A program made the position numbers and the translations under genes. Positions 15,410-26,024 of a DNA stretch of 64,000 nt are shown here, piece after piece. The stretch's first letter is position 1. The number at the start of each line of letters is the position of its first letter. Origin of the DNA: Clostridium sp. KNHs205 (GTDB lineage Bacteria; Bacillota; Clostridia; Lachnospirales; Lachnospiraceae); assembly GCF_000702945.1 (NCBI RefSeq), contig NZ_JNLE01000003.1:4511501-4575500 (forward strand). Direction: 5' to 3'. The notes under the pieces were generated by a model. The model made no database searches. It saw nothing but the letters and a program-made list of their open reading frames with translations, and was not told the DNA's origin.

Positions 15410-18049
15410 CTATTGTATCTGTTTTCCAAGCACCTTAGGCGCTGCTTCAATCAATGCGTCAATACCTGCTGGATTTTTTCCGCCGGCCTGTGCAAGATTT
15501 GGACGACCGCCGCCGCCTCCGCCTACGAGTACAGCAAGCTCTTTGATAAGATTACCTGCATGAGCACCTTTTGCAATAGCTGTATCTGTAACCATAACAA
15601 TAAGGTTAACTTTATCCTCCACAGGGGAAGCCAGAATTATCACGCCTTCACCTAATTTATCTTTTAACTGGTCACCAAGATTTCTAAGGTTGTTGACATC
15701 AACACCCTCCACTCTGGCAGCAAGAAGTTTCACACCACTTACTTCTTTTACCTGATTCATAACATCTCCCAGCGCATCTTTGGCAAGTTTATTCTTTAAC
15801 TTCTCATTTTCAGACTGCAGTGCCTTAATTTCCTCCTGAAGACCTTCAATTTTGGCTGAAAGCTGTGCAGGTTCTGTCTTGGCTGTTCTGGAAGCTTTAA
15901 TAAGCTCACTTTCAAGCTCTTCATAGAAATTGAATACGCCTTTACCGGTAAGAGCTTCAATACGTCTTACACCGGCAGCAACTCCTGTTTCTGAGATAAT
16001 TTTAAAAATAAGGATAGAACTGGTATTGGCAACATGGGTACCACCGCAAAGCTCTTTGCTGAACTCACCCATGGTTACGACTCTTACACTGTCCCCGTAT
16101 TTTTCACCGAACAACGCCATAGCTCCGGTCTTCTTAGCTTCTTCTATGGTCATAATATTGGTATTTACAGGCAAGGCAGATTGTATCTGTTCATTTACCA
16201 AAGCTTCTACTTTACTGATTTCTTCTTTTGTAAGAGCAGAAAAATGCGTAAAGTCAAAGCGCAGTCTCTCTTCATTTACAAAGGAACCAGCCTGCTCAAC
16301 GTGGGAGCCAAGTACAAGACGAAGTGCCTTCTGAAGTAAGTGTGTAGCACTGTGGTTCTTTCTGGTATCACCTCTCTTATCCTTACTGATAGCAAGGTGA
16401 ACGGTTTCATTCACTTTAAACATACCTTTTGTTACAACACCTACATGACCGATTTTACCGCCCTGAAGTTTGATGGTATCTTCTACTTCAAATTCTGCAT
16501 CGGCAGTTGTAATAAGCCCGGCATCTGCTGCCTGACCGCCACTGGTTGCATAAAAAGGAGTTTCCGCTGTAAAGATTGTACCTCTCTGACCTGCTACCAG
16601 CTCTGTAACAACCTCTGTTTCGGTTGTAAGGGCATTAATTGTGGAATCTGCTTCATCCTTCTCATATCCCACAAAAGCTGAAGTAAGTCCGGGATTTAAC
16701 TGTAAATAAACGGTCTCATCAGCTCCCATGTAATTTGTAACAGCACGGGCACTTCTGGCAGTTTCTCTCTGGACATTCATCGCTGCTGCAAAACCTTCTT
16801 CATCGATTGCAAAACCCTTTTCTTCAAGGATTTCCTTTGTTAAGTCAAGAGGGAATCCATAGGTATCATAGAGTTTGAAGGCATCCTCTCCGGAAAGAAT
16901 ATTCTTCTTGTCCTTTACAAGGCCTTCTTCCAGATCTGAAAGAAGTTTAAGTCCCTGATCAATGGTTTTATTAAAGTTATCTTCTTCAATGGTAAGAAGC
17001 TTTAAGATATAGTCTTTTTTCTCCTCCAATTCCGGATAACCGTCTTTGGATTCAGTAATTACAGTAGTGCTCAAGGTTGCAAGGAAACGGTCCTTGATAC
17101 CAAGAAGCCTTCCATGGCGTGCCGCACGTCTTAAAAGTCTGCGAAGAACGTAGCCTCTGCCTTCATTAGAAGGTATAATACCATCAGAGATCATAAAAGT
17201 CACAGAACGAATATGATCGGTAATCAGACGAATGGATATATCTGTCTTAGGGTCTTTCTTATAAGTAACACCTGCTACTTCACATACCTTATCGCGAAGG
17301 GCTTTAATCGTATCTACATCAAATATGGAATCTACATCCTGTGTTACTGTTGCAAGTCTTTCAAGTCCCATACCGGTATCAATATTTTTCTGAACCAGCT
17401 CTGTATATTTACCGTTACCATCACTCTCAAACTGAGTAAATACATTATTCCATACTTCAATATAACGGTCACAATCACAGCCTACCGTACAATCTGCACT
17501 ATGGCATCCATATTTCTCACCGCGGTCATAATAAATCTCAGAACAGGGACCACAAGGGCCAGCACCATGCTCCCAGAAATTATCTTTCTTACCGAAACGG
17601 AATATTCTCTCCGGTGCAATACCAATTTCTTTATTCCAAATTTCAAAAGCTTCATCATCTTCTTCATATACGGAAGGATATAATCTGTCAGGATCAATAC
17701 CAACAACCTCTGTTAAGAACTCCCAGGACCAATGAATAGCTTCTGTTTTAAAATAATCGCCAAAAGAGAAGTTTCCTAACATTTCAAAAAATGTACCATG
17801 TCTTGCAGTTTTACCTACATTCTCTATATCACCGGTACGAATACATTTCTGGCAGGTGGTTACACGGTTTCTTGGCGGTAACTCCTGACCTGTAAAATAT
17901 GGTTTTAAAGGTGCCATACCTGAATTGATTAATAATAAACTTTTGTCATTCTGGGGAACCAAAGAAAAGCTGTCCATTTTTAGATGACCTTTGCTTTCAA
18001 AAAAGTCCAGGAACATCTTTCTCAGTTCATTTACTCCGTAAGCCTTCAC
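15410..18049 (-). CDS. alaS: Alanyl-tRNA synthetase
   Basis: AlaRS charges tRNA-Ala. The 879-residue protein has all the usual parts: the class II catalytic domain opens ELRKMFLDFFESKGH with GMAPLKPYF; the tRNA-recognition helices follow; the editing domain carries the zinc-binding HSATHLLQKALR and CGGTH motifs; and a Gly-rich C-terminal domain has VGGGGGGRPNLAQAGGK. The family length is close to 880. No T-box leader is evident in the sequence upstream. A terminator follows closely, so it is probably a single-gene transcript. Confidence 0.98.
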   Translation of the reverse strand: MKAYGVNELRKMFLDFFESKGHLKMDSFSLVPQNDKSLLLINSGMAPLKPYFTGQELPPRNRVTTCQKCIRTGDIENVGKTARHGTFFEMLGNFSFGDYFKTEAIHWSWEFLTEVVGIDPDRLYPSVYEEDDEAFEIWNKEIGIAPERIFRFGKKDNFWEHGAGPCGPCSEIYYDRGEKYGCHSADCTVGCDCDRYIEVWNNVFTQFESDGNGKYTELVQKNIDTGMGLERLATVTQDVDSIFDVDTIKALRDKVCEVAGVTYKKDPKTDISIRLITDHIRSVTFMISDGIIPSNEGRGYVLRRLLRRAARHGRLLGIKDRFLATLSTTVITESKDGYPELEEKKDYILKLLTIEEDNFNKTIDQGLKLLSDLEEGLVKDKKNILSGEDAFKLYDTYGFPLDLTKEILEEKGFAIDEEGFAAAMNVQRETARSARAVTNYMGADETVYLQLNPGLTSAFVGYEKDEADSTINALTTETEVVTELVAGQRGTIFTAETPFYATSGGQAADAGLITTADAEFEVEDTIKLQGGKIGHVGVVTKGMFKVNETVHLAISKDKRGDTRKNHSATHLLQKALRLVLGSHVEQAGSFVNEERLRFDFTHFSALTKEEISKVEALVNEQIQSALPVNTNIMTIEEAKKTGAMALFGEKYGDSVRVVTMGEFSKELCGGTHVANTSSILIFKIISETGVAAGVRRIEALTGKGVFNFYEELESELIKASRTAKTEPAQLSAKIEGLQEEIKALQSENEKLKNKLAKDALGDVMNQVKEVSGVKLLAARVEGVDVNNLRNLGDQLKDKLGEGVIILASPVEDKVNLIVMVTDTAIAKGAHAGNLIKELAVLVGGGGGGRPNLAQAGGKNPAGIDALIEAAPKVLGKQIQ

Positions 18050-18417
18050 ACTATTTGCCTCCTGTGTATAAATAATGGTTCTTATTTCATTTATGTTTTA
18101 TCATATTGCTATATAAGTCAAGTTTTAGTTTATTCCGAAAAATAAACATAATCCAACATATATAAGTCCACTAGTAACTTATTATAAGCAGATATTAGTT
18201 CTTTGTCAATAAAATCAAAAAGGCTGATTCAGCGATACAGATACTACTGTTATTCAATTACAGCTTTTTTAACAAACAGCATAAGCGGAGCCTCAGAATA
18301 TGAAATCATTTGCATTTCATTCCATATAATGGTATTCTTTATATATGTGTATTTATTTGGAATAGTCAATTTCAATATTGAATCAATGGCATTAAGCTGC
18401 GAAAGGCTGGGTTTATA
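18050..18417. other. Intergenic region upstream of alaS
   Basis: This region of 368 AT-rich bases must hold the alaS promoter; TTGACT near 18117-18122 on the minus strand is a possible -35 without a clean -10. I looked for the conserved T-box antiterminator sequence and did not see it. A 71-codon frame on the plus strand has no ribosome site or recognisable product. Confidence 0.4.
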
Positions 18418-18630
18418 ATGAAAAAAGCTCTTATTTTTACACGTACAGGTATGTTTCTTTGTATCCTTGGAATTCTACTGGTGGGGATAAACTATTTCAC
18501 TGACTTTATAACTGCCAATCTCACCATAAGTGCTTCTCTTATTGTAGTAATCGCTCTTCTTATTGCACTTTACAACTTATTTTTAACCCATAGACAACTG
18601 AAAAATAGTAATAAAAAACCCATGGCTTAA
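18418..18630 (+). CDS. Small two-helix membrane protein, unknown
   Basis: The product would have 70 residues with two hydrophobic helices (TGMFLCILGILLVGINYF and ISASLIVVIALLIALYNLFL), a basic N-terminus and a basic tail. That composition is far from random and supports a real small membrane protein. Support for expression is weak: GAAAGG lies 11 bases before the ATG and no clear promoter is seen. The gene converges on polC, and its last codons lie in the shared hairpin at 18611-18661. I do not recognise a family. Confidence 0.45.
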   Translation: MKKALIFTRTGMFLCILGILLVGINYFTDFITANLTISASLIVVIALLIALYNLFLTHRQLKNSNKKPMA

Positions 18631-18661
18631 AACAGCTGTTAATGCTGCTTAAAAGCCATGG
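18611..18661 (-). terminator. Terminator after polC
   Basis: On the minus strand, CCATGGCTT pairs with AAGCCATGG, with a second small hairpin between, followed by GTTTTTTATT. It starts 10 bases beyond the polC stop and overlaps the end of the small convergent gene. Confidence 0.75.
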
Positions 18662-18671
18662 ATCAGAACAT

Positions 18672-21600
18672 TTATTGAAGAAAATCCATTAAAGATATCT
18701 GATTGCTCTCCGGAAGATCTCCAAATAACCCTAAATCATTCATTAAATCTACTACTGTGGTACTTACCTTGCAACGACTTCTGAAATCATCCCGGGAGAG
18801 GAATTTACCATTTTTAGCAGCTTCTACTACCGCGTCGGCTGCCTTATCCCCCAAGCCGTCTATAGTACTTAAGGAAGGCATCAGTTTATCGTCTACAATC
18901 TGAAAATGATGAGCTTTTGCCGAATAAATATCAATGGGTACAAACTGATATCCTCTTGCATACATCTCCTGAACTATCTTCATGTCTTTATAGGTATCCT
19001 GTTCTTTCTTGCTTAACTCATTTCCTCTTCTCTTATAATCTGCCATATGCCGTTCCAGGCGTTCTCTGCCAAGGCACATCAATTCATAGTTAAAGGCAGA
19101 GGCACGTATTGAGAAATATGCTGCATAATAAGCCAAAGGATAATATACCTTAAAATATGCAATACGGAAAGCCATCATAACGTAAGCCGCCGCATGGGCT
19201 TTAGGGAACATATATTTAATCCTTTTACAGGACCAGATATACCAATCAGGAACTCCGGCTGCAAGCATCTCCTCTTCCATTTCTGCCGTCAGACCCTTGC
19301 CCTTACGTACACTCTCCATTATTTTAAAGGAATGGCCGCTGTCCACACCGGTATTGATTAAATAGGTCATAATATCATCACGGGTACAAATCGCAGAACC
19401 AAGAGTACATTTTCCTTCTGTTATAAGGGTCTGGGCATTGTTAAGCCATACATCCGTCCCATGGGATAATCCGGAGATTCTCACCAGATCCGAAAAGTTC
19501 TTTGGTTTTGTATCACGAAGCATCTGCATAACGAAGTCCGTACCAAACTCCGGAACACCAAGGCAGCCAAGGTCACAGCCTCCTAAATCCTCTGGCTTGA
19601 TCCCTAAGGCACTCAGGTTGTCAAAAAGTGAAAGCACCTTCTCCTCATCCAGTCTTATCCCTTTGGCATCTACTCCCGTAAGATCTTCTAACATACGAAT
19701 CATAGTCGGATCGTCGTGTCCCAGTATATCAAGCTTTAATAGGTTATGATCAATGGAATGGTAGTCAAAATGAGTGGTGATGGTTTTGGTAGTCATATCA
19801 TTTGCGGGGCGCTGTACCGGGGTAAAGGAATAGATTTCTTCCCCATGGGGAAGTACGATAATTCCTCCAGGGTGCTGCCCGGTGGTCCGCCTTACACCGA
19901 CACAGCCGCCAACAATACGTTCAATCTCTGCTTTTCTTCTATGCTGGTTATGCTCTTCGTAATATTTAAGGACAAAACCATAGGCGGTCTTATCAGCCAG
20001 GGTACCAATAGTCCCCGCTCTGAAGGTATGGCCTTCACCAAAGATAACCTCCGTATAATCATGTGCCTTACTCTGATATTCTCCGGAGAAGTTAAGATCG
20101 ATATCCGGTTCTTTATCGCCGTTAAAGCCAAGGAAGGTCTCAAAGGGGATATCATGTCCATCTTTACTTAATGGATTCCCGCATACCGGGCAGGCTTTAT
20201 CCGGCATATCACAGCCGCTGCTGCCTGCATAAGCTCTTACTTCCTCGGACTCGAAATCCGAATAATAACAGTGACTGCAATAATAATGTGCCGCCAAAGG
20301 ATTAACTTCCGTTATACCGGACATGGTCGCAACAAAGGAGGAACCAACAGAACCTCTGGAACCTACCAGATAACCGTCTTCATTGGATTTCCATACCAGT
20401 TTCTGGGCAATGATATACATAACGGCAAAACCGTTGGTTATAATAGAGCGAAGTTCATGCTCCAGTCTTTCTTCAACCTGCCTTGGCAGATTGGGACCAT
20501 ACATGGAATGAGCTTTGTTATAGCAGATATCTCTAAGGGTCTTATCGGAATCCTCAATTACCGGAGGGCATTTATCCGGCCGCACCGGAGATATCTTCTC
20601 AATTCTGTCTGCAACCAGATTGGTATTGGTTACAACCACTTCATATGCCTTCTCTCGTCCCAGGTAAGCAAATTCCTCTAACATCTCTTCCGTGGTGCGA
20701 AAGAACAAAGGTGCCTGGTTATCTGCGTCTTTCATTCCTTTTCCATACAACAGGATTCTTCGGTAGATTTCATCCTCCGGATCCATGAAATGCACATCAC
20801 AGGTAGCCACTACCGGTTTGTTGAACTCTTCACCAAGCCTGACGATCCGACGATTTATATCCATAATTTCTTCCATGGAATTTATGTTGATTTTCTCACT
20901 TTCAATCATAAATTCATTATTGCCCAAGGGCTGGATTTCAAGATAATCATAAAACTCTGCCAGTTTATTTATTTCCTCCTGGGGCTGCTCCCTTAGTATC
21001 GCCTGGTATAGTTCACCCGCTTCACAGGCAGAGCCAATAATCAGGCCTTCCCTGTTCTCCATAAATAAGCTTTTAGGAATACGCGGTCTCTTCTGATAGT
21101 AATCTATATGTGATAAAGAGATAAGCTTATACAGATTCACTCTTCCCACATCACTCTGTGCCAGAATAATTGCATGGTAAGTCGGCAGTTTCTTGATAGC
21201 ATCCGGTGTAAGCTTGCCAAGCGGATTGATTTCATCCAATACCGTAACACCTTTTTCATTTAACATAGGAAGAAATTTCATAAATATTTCTGCTGTTGCT
21301 CCTGCATCATCAACTGCCCTGTGATGATTCTCCAGTGATATGCTCAATGTTTTGGCAACTGTATTAAGTTTATAATTATTGAGGTTAGGTAACAGCATTC
21401 TGGCCATTCCCACTGTATCAATTACAGTAAAATCTGTATTAATTCCAAGAGCTTCCGCTTTTTTATGAATAAAACTCACATCGAAGGAAGCGTTATGGGC
21501 TACGAGAACTGTTCCTTCACAGAAGTTAAGAAACTCCGGCAAGATAGCATCTATTGTCGGATACCCGATAACCATGTCATCATTTATACCTGTCAGTTCT

Positions 21601-23162
21601 TCTATTCTCTGAGGAATGGGTATTTCCGGATTAATAAAAGTACTGAATTTATCAATAACAATGCCATCTTTTACTTTAACAGCACCAATTTCAATAATTT
21701 TGTCTTTAACCGGTCCAAAACCGGTGGTTTCAATATCAAACACCACATATGTATCCGATAATGTCTGTCCTCTCGGATGAACGACGATTTCTTTCAAATC
21801 ATCGACCAGATAGGCTTCAACACCATAAATAACTTTAAATTCCTTTAATCTTTCCCACTCAGACTCCGGATAATCCCACTTACTTAGAGCATGATTGGCT
21901 TCCGGGAAAGACTGTACCACACCGTGATCTGTTATTGCAATTGCTTTATGTCCCCATTCAAATGCCCTCTTTACTAAATCTTTGGCATCCACAACAGCGT
22001 CCATATCGCTCATCATTGTATGGGCATGAAGCTCAACACGTTTTTCAATGCTGGTATCCATTCGTTTTACGGTAAAGGAAGGAATTGTTTTAATACCTAC
22101 AATGGAGCTTAAGGACACTTCTCTGTCATATTTATCAAGTAAGGCCATACCCTTTAACTTAAAGAATTTCCCCTTTTTAATAACACTGGTCACTTCTGCT
22201 GCTTCTTCTGTTTTTAAGAATAATTTTGCAGAGATAGAGTCTGTAAAATCCGTAATCGTAAATATGAATAGTGTCTTTTCATTTCTGAGTTCTCTGGCTT
22301 CTGTATTTAAAATCTGACCTCTGATTACTACCTCACCAATCTCATCCTGGATGTCAGCTATAGGTATTGCCTCGCCTTCAAAACCTCTTCCAAAGATAAT
22401 ATCCGGATCGTTTATGACCTTTTTGGGAGTATATTTAGGCTTTTCTTTATCACCGAAATGAAAACCGCCGCTCTTACTCTTTTCGCTTTTGTTTTCTTCT
22501 TTTACAGCTTTAACAGCTTTATCATTGGCCGGTTCCAGGGCCTGACTGTCATTATTACTTCCATGATTGACACTTGCTTCATTTTCTTCCTCCTGGTCAT
22601 CACTCACCGTAACACCTGCTACCTTAACAAATTCGTAGGTTTGCTGCTTCTCTTTGACCGCCGGTTCATAATAATCAAATATGACAGCCACCTTCAGATT
22701 GAATTTCTCATAAATATAAGTTAAATGCTTTTGAAAATCAGGTGCTACTCTTCTTATTAGAAAATTATCTTCACAAGTAAAGATTATCTTGTTGTCCTCA
22801 AAATTAATTTCTGACAGCTCAAAGATATTGTATTCCAGAATACTTCGTTCCCTGAATTCCGTAAAAATACTCTCTTTATATGCATCAAAAAGATTCTTAG
22901 GAGTATATTGTGCCGACAGATGATAATTTTCCTGAAAGCAGACAGCGTCCGGTGTAGATGAAAATAATCTTTGTTTAACCAGCTGTTCCATTTTCTTAAT
23001 ATCTCTGCGCTGGATCAGTCTGCTGCTGTCCAAATAAATTTTTATTTCAGCCTTTGATTTGGAAACACAGACCTTTTCTACGGTAACCTCTTTAAAAAGG
23101 TTAGCGTACTCCTCCGGAATATCATATAGCTGATCGAACACTTCAAAAAAAAGCATTCCCAT
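18672..23162 (-). CDS. polC: DNA polymerase III alpha subunit, PolC type
   Basis: This is the 1496-residue main replicative polymerase of Firmicutes. In order: an N-terminal domain with an acidic linker (about residues 195-240), an OB fold (GEVVIRGQILNTEARELRNE), the PHP domain (HAHTMMSDMDAV near 380), a DnaQ-like proofreading exonuclease inserted in PHP (VVFDIETTGFG near 473, HHRAVDDAGAT near 614), then the C-family polymerase palm with DIDLNFSGEYQ (near 1019) and a zinc-like Cys cluster before it (CSHCYYSDFESEEV; CPVCG). Length and order are standard. It follows ispG by 36 bases with GAGG before the ATG, so the two are probably co-transcribed. Confidence 0.98.
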   Translation of the reverse strand: MGMLFFEVFDQLYDIPEEYANLFKEVTVEKVCVSKSKAEIKIYLDSSRLIQRRDIKKMEQLVKQRLFSSTPDAVCFQENYHLSAQYTPKNLFDAYKESIFTEFRERSILEYNIFELSEINFEDNKIIFTCEDNFLIRRVAPDFQKHLTYIYEKFNLKVAVIFDYYEPAVKEKQQTYEFVKVAGVTVSDDQEEENEASVNHGSNNDSQALEPANDKAVKAVKEENKSEKSKSGGFHFGDKEKPKYTPKKVINDPDIIFGRGFEGEAIPIADIQDEIGEVVIRGQILNTEARELRNEKTLFIFTITDFTDSISAKLFLKTEEAAEVTSVIKKGKFFKLKGMALLDKYDREVSLSSIVGIKTIPSFTVKRMDTSIEKRVELHAHTMMSDMDAVVDAKDLVKRAFEWGHKAIAITDHGVVQSFPEANHALSKWDYPESEWERLKEFKVIYGVEAYLVDDLKEIVVHPRGQTLSDTYVVFDIETTGFGPVKDKIIEIGAVKVKDGIVIDKFSTFINPEIPIPQRIEELTGINDDMVIGYPTIDAILPEFLNFCEGTVLVAHNASFDVSFIHKKAEALGINTDFTVIDTVGMARMLLPNLNNYKLNTVAKTLSISLENHHRAVDDAGATAEIFMKFLPMLNEKGVTVLDEINPLGKLTPDAIKKLPTYHAIILAQSDVGRVNLYKLISLSHIDYYQKRPRIPKSLFMENREGLIIGSACEAGELYQAILREQPQEEINKLAEFYDYLEIQPLGNNEFMIESEKININSMEEIMDINRRIVRLGEEFNKPVVATCDVHFMDPEDEIYRRILLYGKGMKDADNQAPLFFRTTEEMLEEFAYLGREKAYEVVVTNTNLVADRIEKISPVRPDKCPPVIEDSDKTLRDICYNKAHSMYGPNLPRQVEERLEHELRSIITNGFAVMYIIAQKLVWKSNEDGYLVGSRGSVGSSFVATMSGITEVNPLAAHYYCSHCYYSDFESEEVRAYAGSSGCDMPDKACPVCGNPLSKDGHDIPFETFLGFNGDKEPDIDLNFSGEYQSKAHDYTEVIFGEGHTFRAGTIGTLADKTAYGFVLKYYEEHNQHRRKAEIERIVGGCVGVRRTTGQHPGGIIVLPHGEEIYSFTPVQRPANDMTTKTITTHFDYHSIDHNLLKLDILGHDDPTMIRMLEDLTGVDAKGIRLDEEKVLSLFDNLSALGIKPEDLGGCDLGCLGVPEFGTDFVMQMLRDTKPKNFSDLVRISGLSHGTDVWLNNAQTLITEGKCTLGSAICTRDDIMTYLINTGVDSGHSFKIMESVRKGKGLTAEMEEEMLAAGVPDWYIWSCKRIKYMFPKAHAAAYVMMAFRIAYFKVYYPLAYYAAYFSIRASAFNYELMCLGRERLERHMADYKRRGNELSKKEQDTYKDMKIVQEMYARGYQFVPIDIYSAKAHHFQIVDDKLMPSLSTIDGLGDKAADAVVEAAKNGKFLSRDDFRSRCKVSTTVVDLMNDLGLFGDLPESNQISLMDFLQ

Positions 23163-23198
23163 GTGTTACGCCTCTTTCCTGCTAAATTGCTGAACTTA

Positions 23199-24256
23199 TT
23201 ACAAAGCTGCTTTCATTGCCAGTAACTCTTCCCGTAAGGTCTCTAACAGTTTATCTTCAGGGACTTTTTTTATGACCTTGCCTTTTTTAATCAGAATTCC
23301 TTCCCCCGGCCTCCGGCAATTCCGATATCTGCTTCTTTCGCCTCACCGGGTCCATTAACAGCACAGCCCATAACAGCAACTTTTATATCCAGATCGAATT
23401 CCTGTATCATTTCTTCTACTTGTCCTGCAAGGCCTATCAGATCAATCTGGGTTCTTCCACAGGTAGGGCAGGATACCAGTTCAACACCGCCTTTTCTAAG
23501 ACCAAGGGCTTTCAGTATCAGTTTCGCTGATTTTACTTCTTCTACGGGGTCACCGGTCAGAGATACTCTGATGGTATCACCGATACCTTCATATAACATA
23601 ACGCCAAGCCCCACCGCTGATTTGATATTTCCCGATAACAAGGTTCCGGATTCTGTAATACCCACATGCAGGGGATAGCTGCTCTTATCCGCAATCAATT
23701 CATGAGCTTTGATACACATTAGCACATCGGAAGATTTTATACTGATTACCAGATTATCATAACCCATGGCCTCTATGGCATGAACCTTATCCAGTGCACT
23801 CTCCACCAGTCCCTCCGGCGTTACCCCTCCATATTTCTCCACAAGTTCTCTTTCAAGGGAACCGCTGTTTACTCCTACTCTGATTGGAATATTCTTAAGC
23901 TTTGCAACCTCCACCACAGCTTTTAATTTCTCCGTTCCACCTATGTTGCCTGGATTTATCCTTACCTTATCCGCACCATTTTCTATTGCAGCAATAGCTA
24001 GCCGGTAATCAAAATGGATATCCGCAACCAGTGGGATATGTATACTTTTCTTGATTTCTTTTATAGCTTCTGCTGCCTCCATGGTAGGCACCGCACAACG
24101 TATGATATCACAGCCTGCAGCCTCCAGTTTATTAATCTGTTCTATGGTTGCTGCAATATCTTCTGTCTTTGTATTTGTCATAGACTGAATAAGGATCGGA
24201 TTGCCTCCGCCGATAACTTTATTACCTATCCTTATAACTTTTGTCTCTTTTCTCAT
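23199..24256 (-). CDS. ispG: IspG (HMBPP synthase), interrupted by a one-base frameshift
   Basis: IspG is the 4Fe-4S enzyme that makes HMBPP in the MEP isoprenoid pathway, supplied upstream by Dxr here. The frame from the ATG at 24256 (AGGAG 5 bases upstream) covers the TIM barrel and the cluster domain (SCPTCGRTQID; MGCAVNGPGEAKEADIGIAGG), then stops early at 23291 after RGKEF. In the next frame the normal tail continues (EGILIKKGKVIKKVPEDKLL) to a TAA at 23199. The break is at a run of five G (23303-23307); six would restore the frame. All catalytic Cys residues precede the break, so even the short form could work. Sequencing error or a real recent mutation are both possible. Confidence 0.9.
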
Positions 24257-24599
24257 ATAAACTCCTGTCCGTGTGCAACAGCGCACATGAAATAAAGATG
24301 TCCAAACACATCTTCCACTATATAAACCATTCTCATTTTTAGAATAACCATATCTGACAACTTCGCCGTTACCTGCTGCCAGTATATTGTTAAGTAAATA
24401 GAAAATGAACTTTATTATACCTTATACCTAACCATACCGCAAGTCTTCCAGAAGGCAGAATTACTCTATACCAGGATTTAACATATGCTAATAAGAGTTA
24501 CTATACCATAAAAAGAGGGCTGCTGCGAAATTAAATTAGCAGCAGCCCTTCTAAAATTCAACAATGATCTACTGCTGTACTAGTTGCAGATCCTAACAA
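24257..24599. other. Intergenic region between ispG and rseP
   Basis: It holds the rseP terminator (24509-24550) and, presumably, a promoter for ispG-polC in 24260-24500. No gene or further structured element is seen. Confidence 0.5.
24509..24550 (-). terminator. Terminator after rseP
   Basis: A perfect 11-pair stem, AGGGCTGCTGC with GCAGCAGCCCT, has an AT-rich 12-base loop and is followed on the minus strand by CTTTTTATGG. It separates rseP from ispG, so ispG-polC needs its own promoter. Confidence 0.85.
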
Positions 24600-25949
24600 T
24601 TAGAATATACGGCTTAAATCATTAAATACTACAAATACCATAAGAATCATCAAAGCTATGAAACCAATCATATGCACGATTCCCTCTTTGGTCTGGTCCA
24701 TAGGTTTTCCTCTGAATACTTCTATCACCAGGAATACCAGCCTGCCGCCATCCAAAGCCGGAATAGGCAGAAGATTCATAACGCCTAAGTTAGCGCTAAG
24801 AAGAATACTGAAACTTGCAAGACTTAAAAAGACTGCTGTAAAACCACTGTCTTTTGTACCTTGTACGATGTCTCCTATCATACCAACTATACCAACCGGA
24901 CCTGCCAGCTCATCAGCCGATACTTTTTGTCTGATTAACAAACCAATACTATCAATGGTACTGACAATAGAATACTTCACTTCAATATAACTGTATTTGA
25001 TAACATCCAGGCCACTAACCTTAACTATGCTGCCATCCAGCGAAAGACCAAGGTCATAACCCTGTCCTGAGAGTTCCGGTGTAACTGAAACTGTATTCTC
25101 AGCACCATCACGTAAGAAAGATACGGTAATTGCTTTATCTGATAACGGATTTTCTTTCAGGTATGCCATTAGTTCATCTCTTGTAGCAACTGCTACTCCA
25201 TTGATACCAGTGATGACATCCCCTGCTTTGAATCCGGCTTTCTCCATTGGATAACCTTCCATCAGCTCTCTTATCATGGGCTTGGTACCGTCTGCATAAT
25301 AAAATCCCAACATATAGGTTTTTACAAAAACCGGGTCCACAGTAGTTTTATGAACCTCTCCGTCTCTTTTATAGGTGATGTCGACTCCTGCTTCACTAAG
25401 AGGATTTACATACAGATACATCCTAAGCTCTCTTGAAAGGTCTATATTCTTACCATTAATCTGAGTAATCACATCACCTTCTTGCAATCCTGCTTCTACT
25501 GCAGGTGTTTTAACAGATGCGATTTTGGCAGGGTCATATCCCTGCATTCCCACAATAATCAAAGCAAGGATAAAAGCTAAAATAAAATTGAAAATTGGTC
25601 CTGCCAGAATAACTGATATTCTGGCCCATACACCTTTCTTATTAAAAGCTCTCTCATCCTCTACGGTATCATCTTCTCCAAGCATCATACATGATCCGCC
25701 GATAGGAAGAATCTTTATGGAATAGATTGTTGCTTCCAACTCCCTGTTAGCTGCTGCAAAATCACCGGGTGACAGAAGACCTCTCAACCGGTAACCTTTT
25801 GGTGTCTTAACCATTGATAGAATTCTTGGTCCCATACCTATTGAAAATTCTGTAACATAAATACCATTAGACTTTGCCAGCAGAAAATGTCCGAGTTCAT
25901 GGATAACAATTAGGACACTGAATACTACTATTGCTATAATTATGTTCAT
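24600..25949 (-). CDS. rseP: RseP/RasP-type site-2 membrane zinc protease
   Basis: This intramembrane metalloprotease cleaves anti-sigma factors and leftover signal peptides. The 449-residue protein has the zinc motif HELGH at residues 17-21 in the first helix and the third ligand in MNLLPIPALDGGRLV near residue 395. Between them are two PDZ-like modules (AGLQEGDVITQINGKNID; AGFKAGDVITGINGVAVA). The two-PDZ build resembles E. coli RseP. It follows dxr by 75 bases, in the conserved cdsA-dxr-rseP order. AGGAG lies before the ATG. Confidence 0.95.
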   Translation of the reverse strand: MNIIIAIVVFSVLIVIHELGHFLLAKSNGIYVTEFSIGMGPRILSMVKTPKGYRLRGLLSPGDFAAANRELEATIYSIKILPIGGSCMMLGEDDTVEDERAFNKKGVWARISVILAGPIFNFILAFILALIIVGMQGYDPAKIASVKTPAVEAGLQEGDVITQINGKNIDLSRELRMYLYVNPLSEAGVDITYKRDGEVHKTTVDPVFVKTYMLGFYYADGTKPMIRELMEGYPMEKAGFKAGDVITGINGVAVATRDELMAYLKENPLSDKAITVSFLRDGAENTVSVTPELSGQGYDLGLSLDGSIVKVSGLDVIKYSYIEVKYSIVSTIDSIGLLIRQKVSADELAGPVGIVGMIGDIVQGTKDSGFTAVFLSLASFSILLSANLGVMNLLPIPALDGGRLVFLVIEVFRGKPMDQTKEGIVHMIGFIALMILMVFVVFNDLSRIF

Positions 25950-26024
25950 GCTTACTCCTAACTAAGTGTGCTTACACCATATTTATTGTTGACTGTATCA
26001 GAAAATGAATAATTTTTGTCTCAT

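Noticed and set aside
15205..15655. Frames within the hairpin element and alaS end
   Set aside because: They run through the inverted repeat and opposite the alaS gene; no coding features.
18050..18200. T-box riboswitch upstream of alaS
   Set aside because: The conserved T-box antiterminator sequence and a following terminator were not found.
18203..18418. 71-codon plus-strand frame before the small membrane gene
   Set aside because: No ribosome site, odd composition and no recognisable domain.
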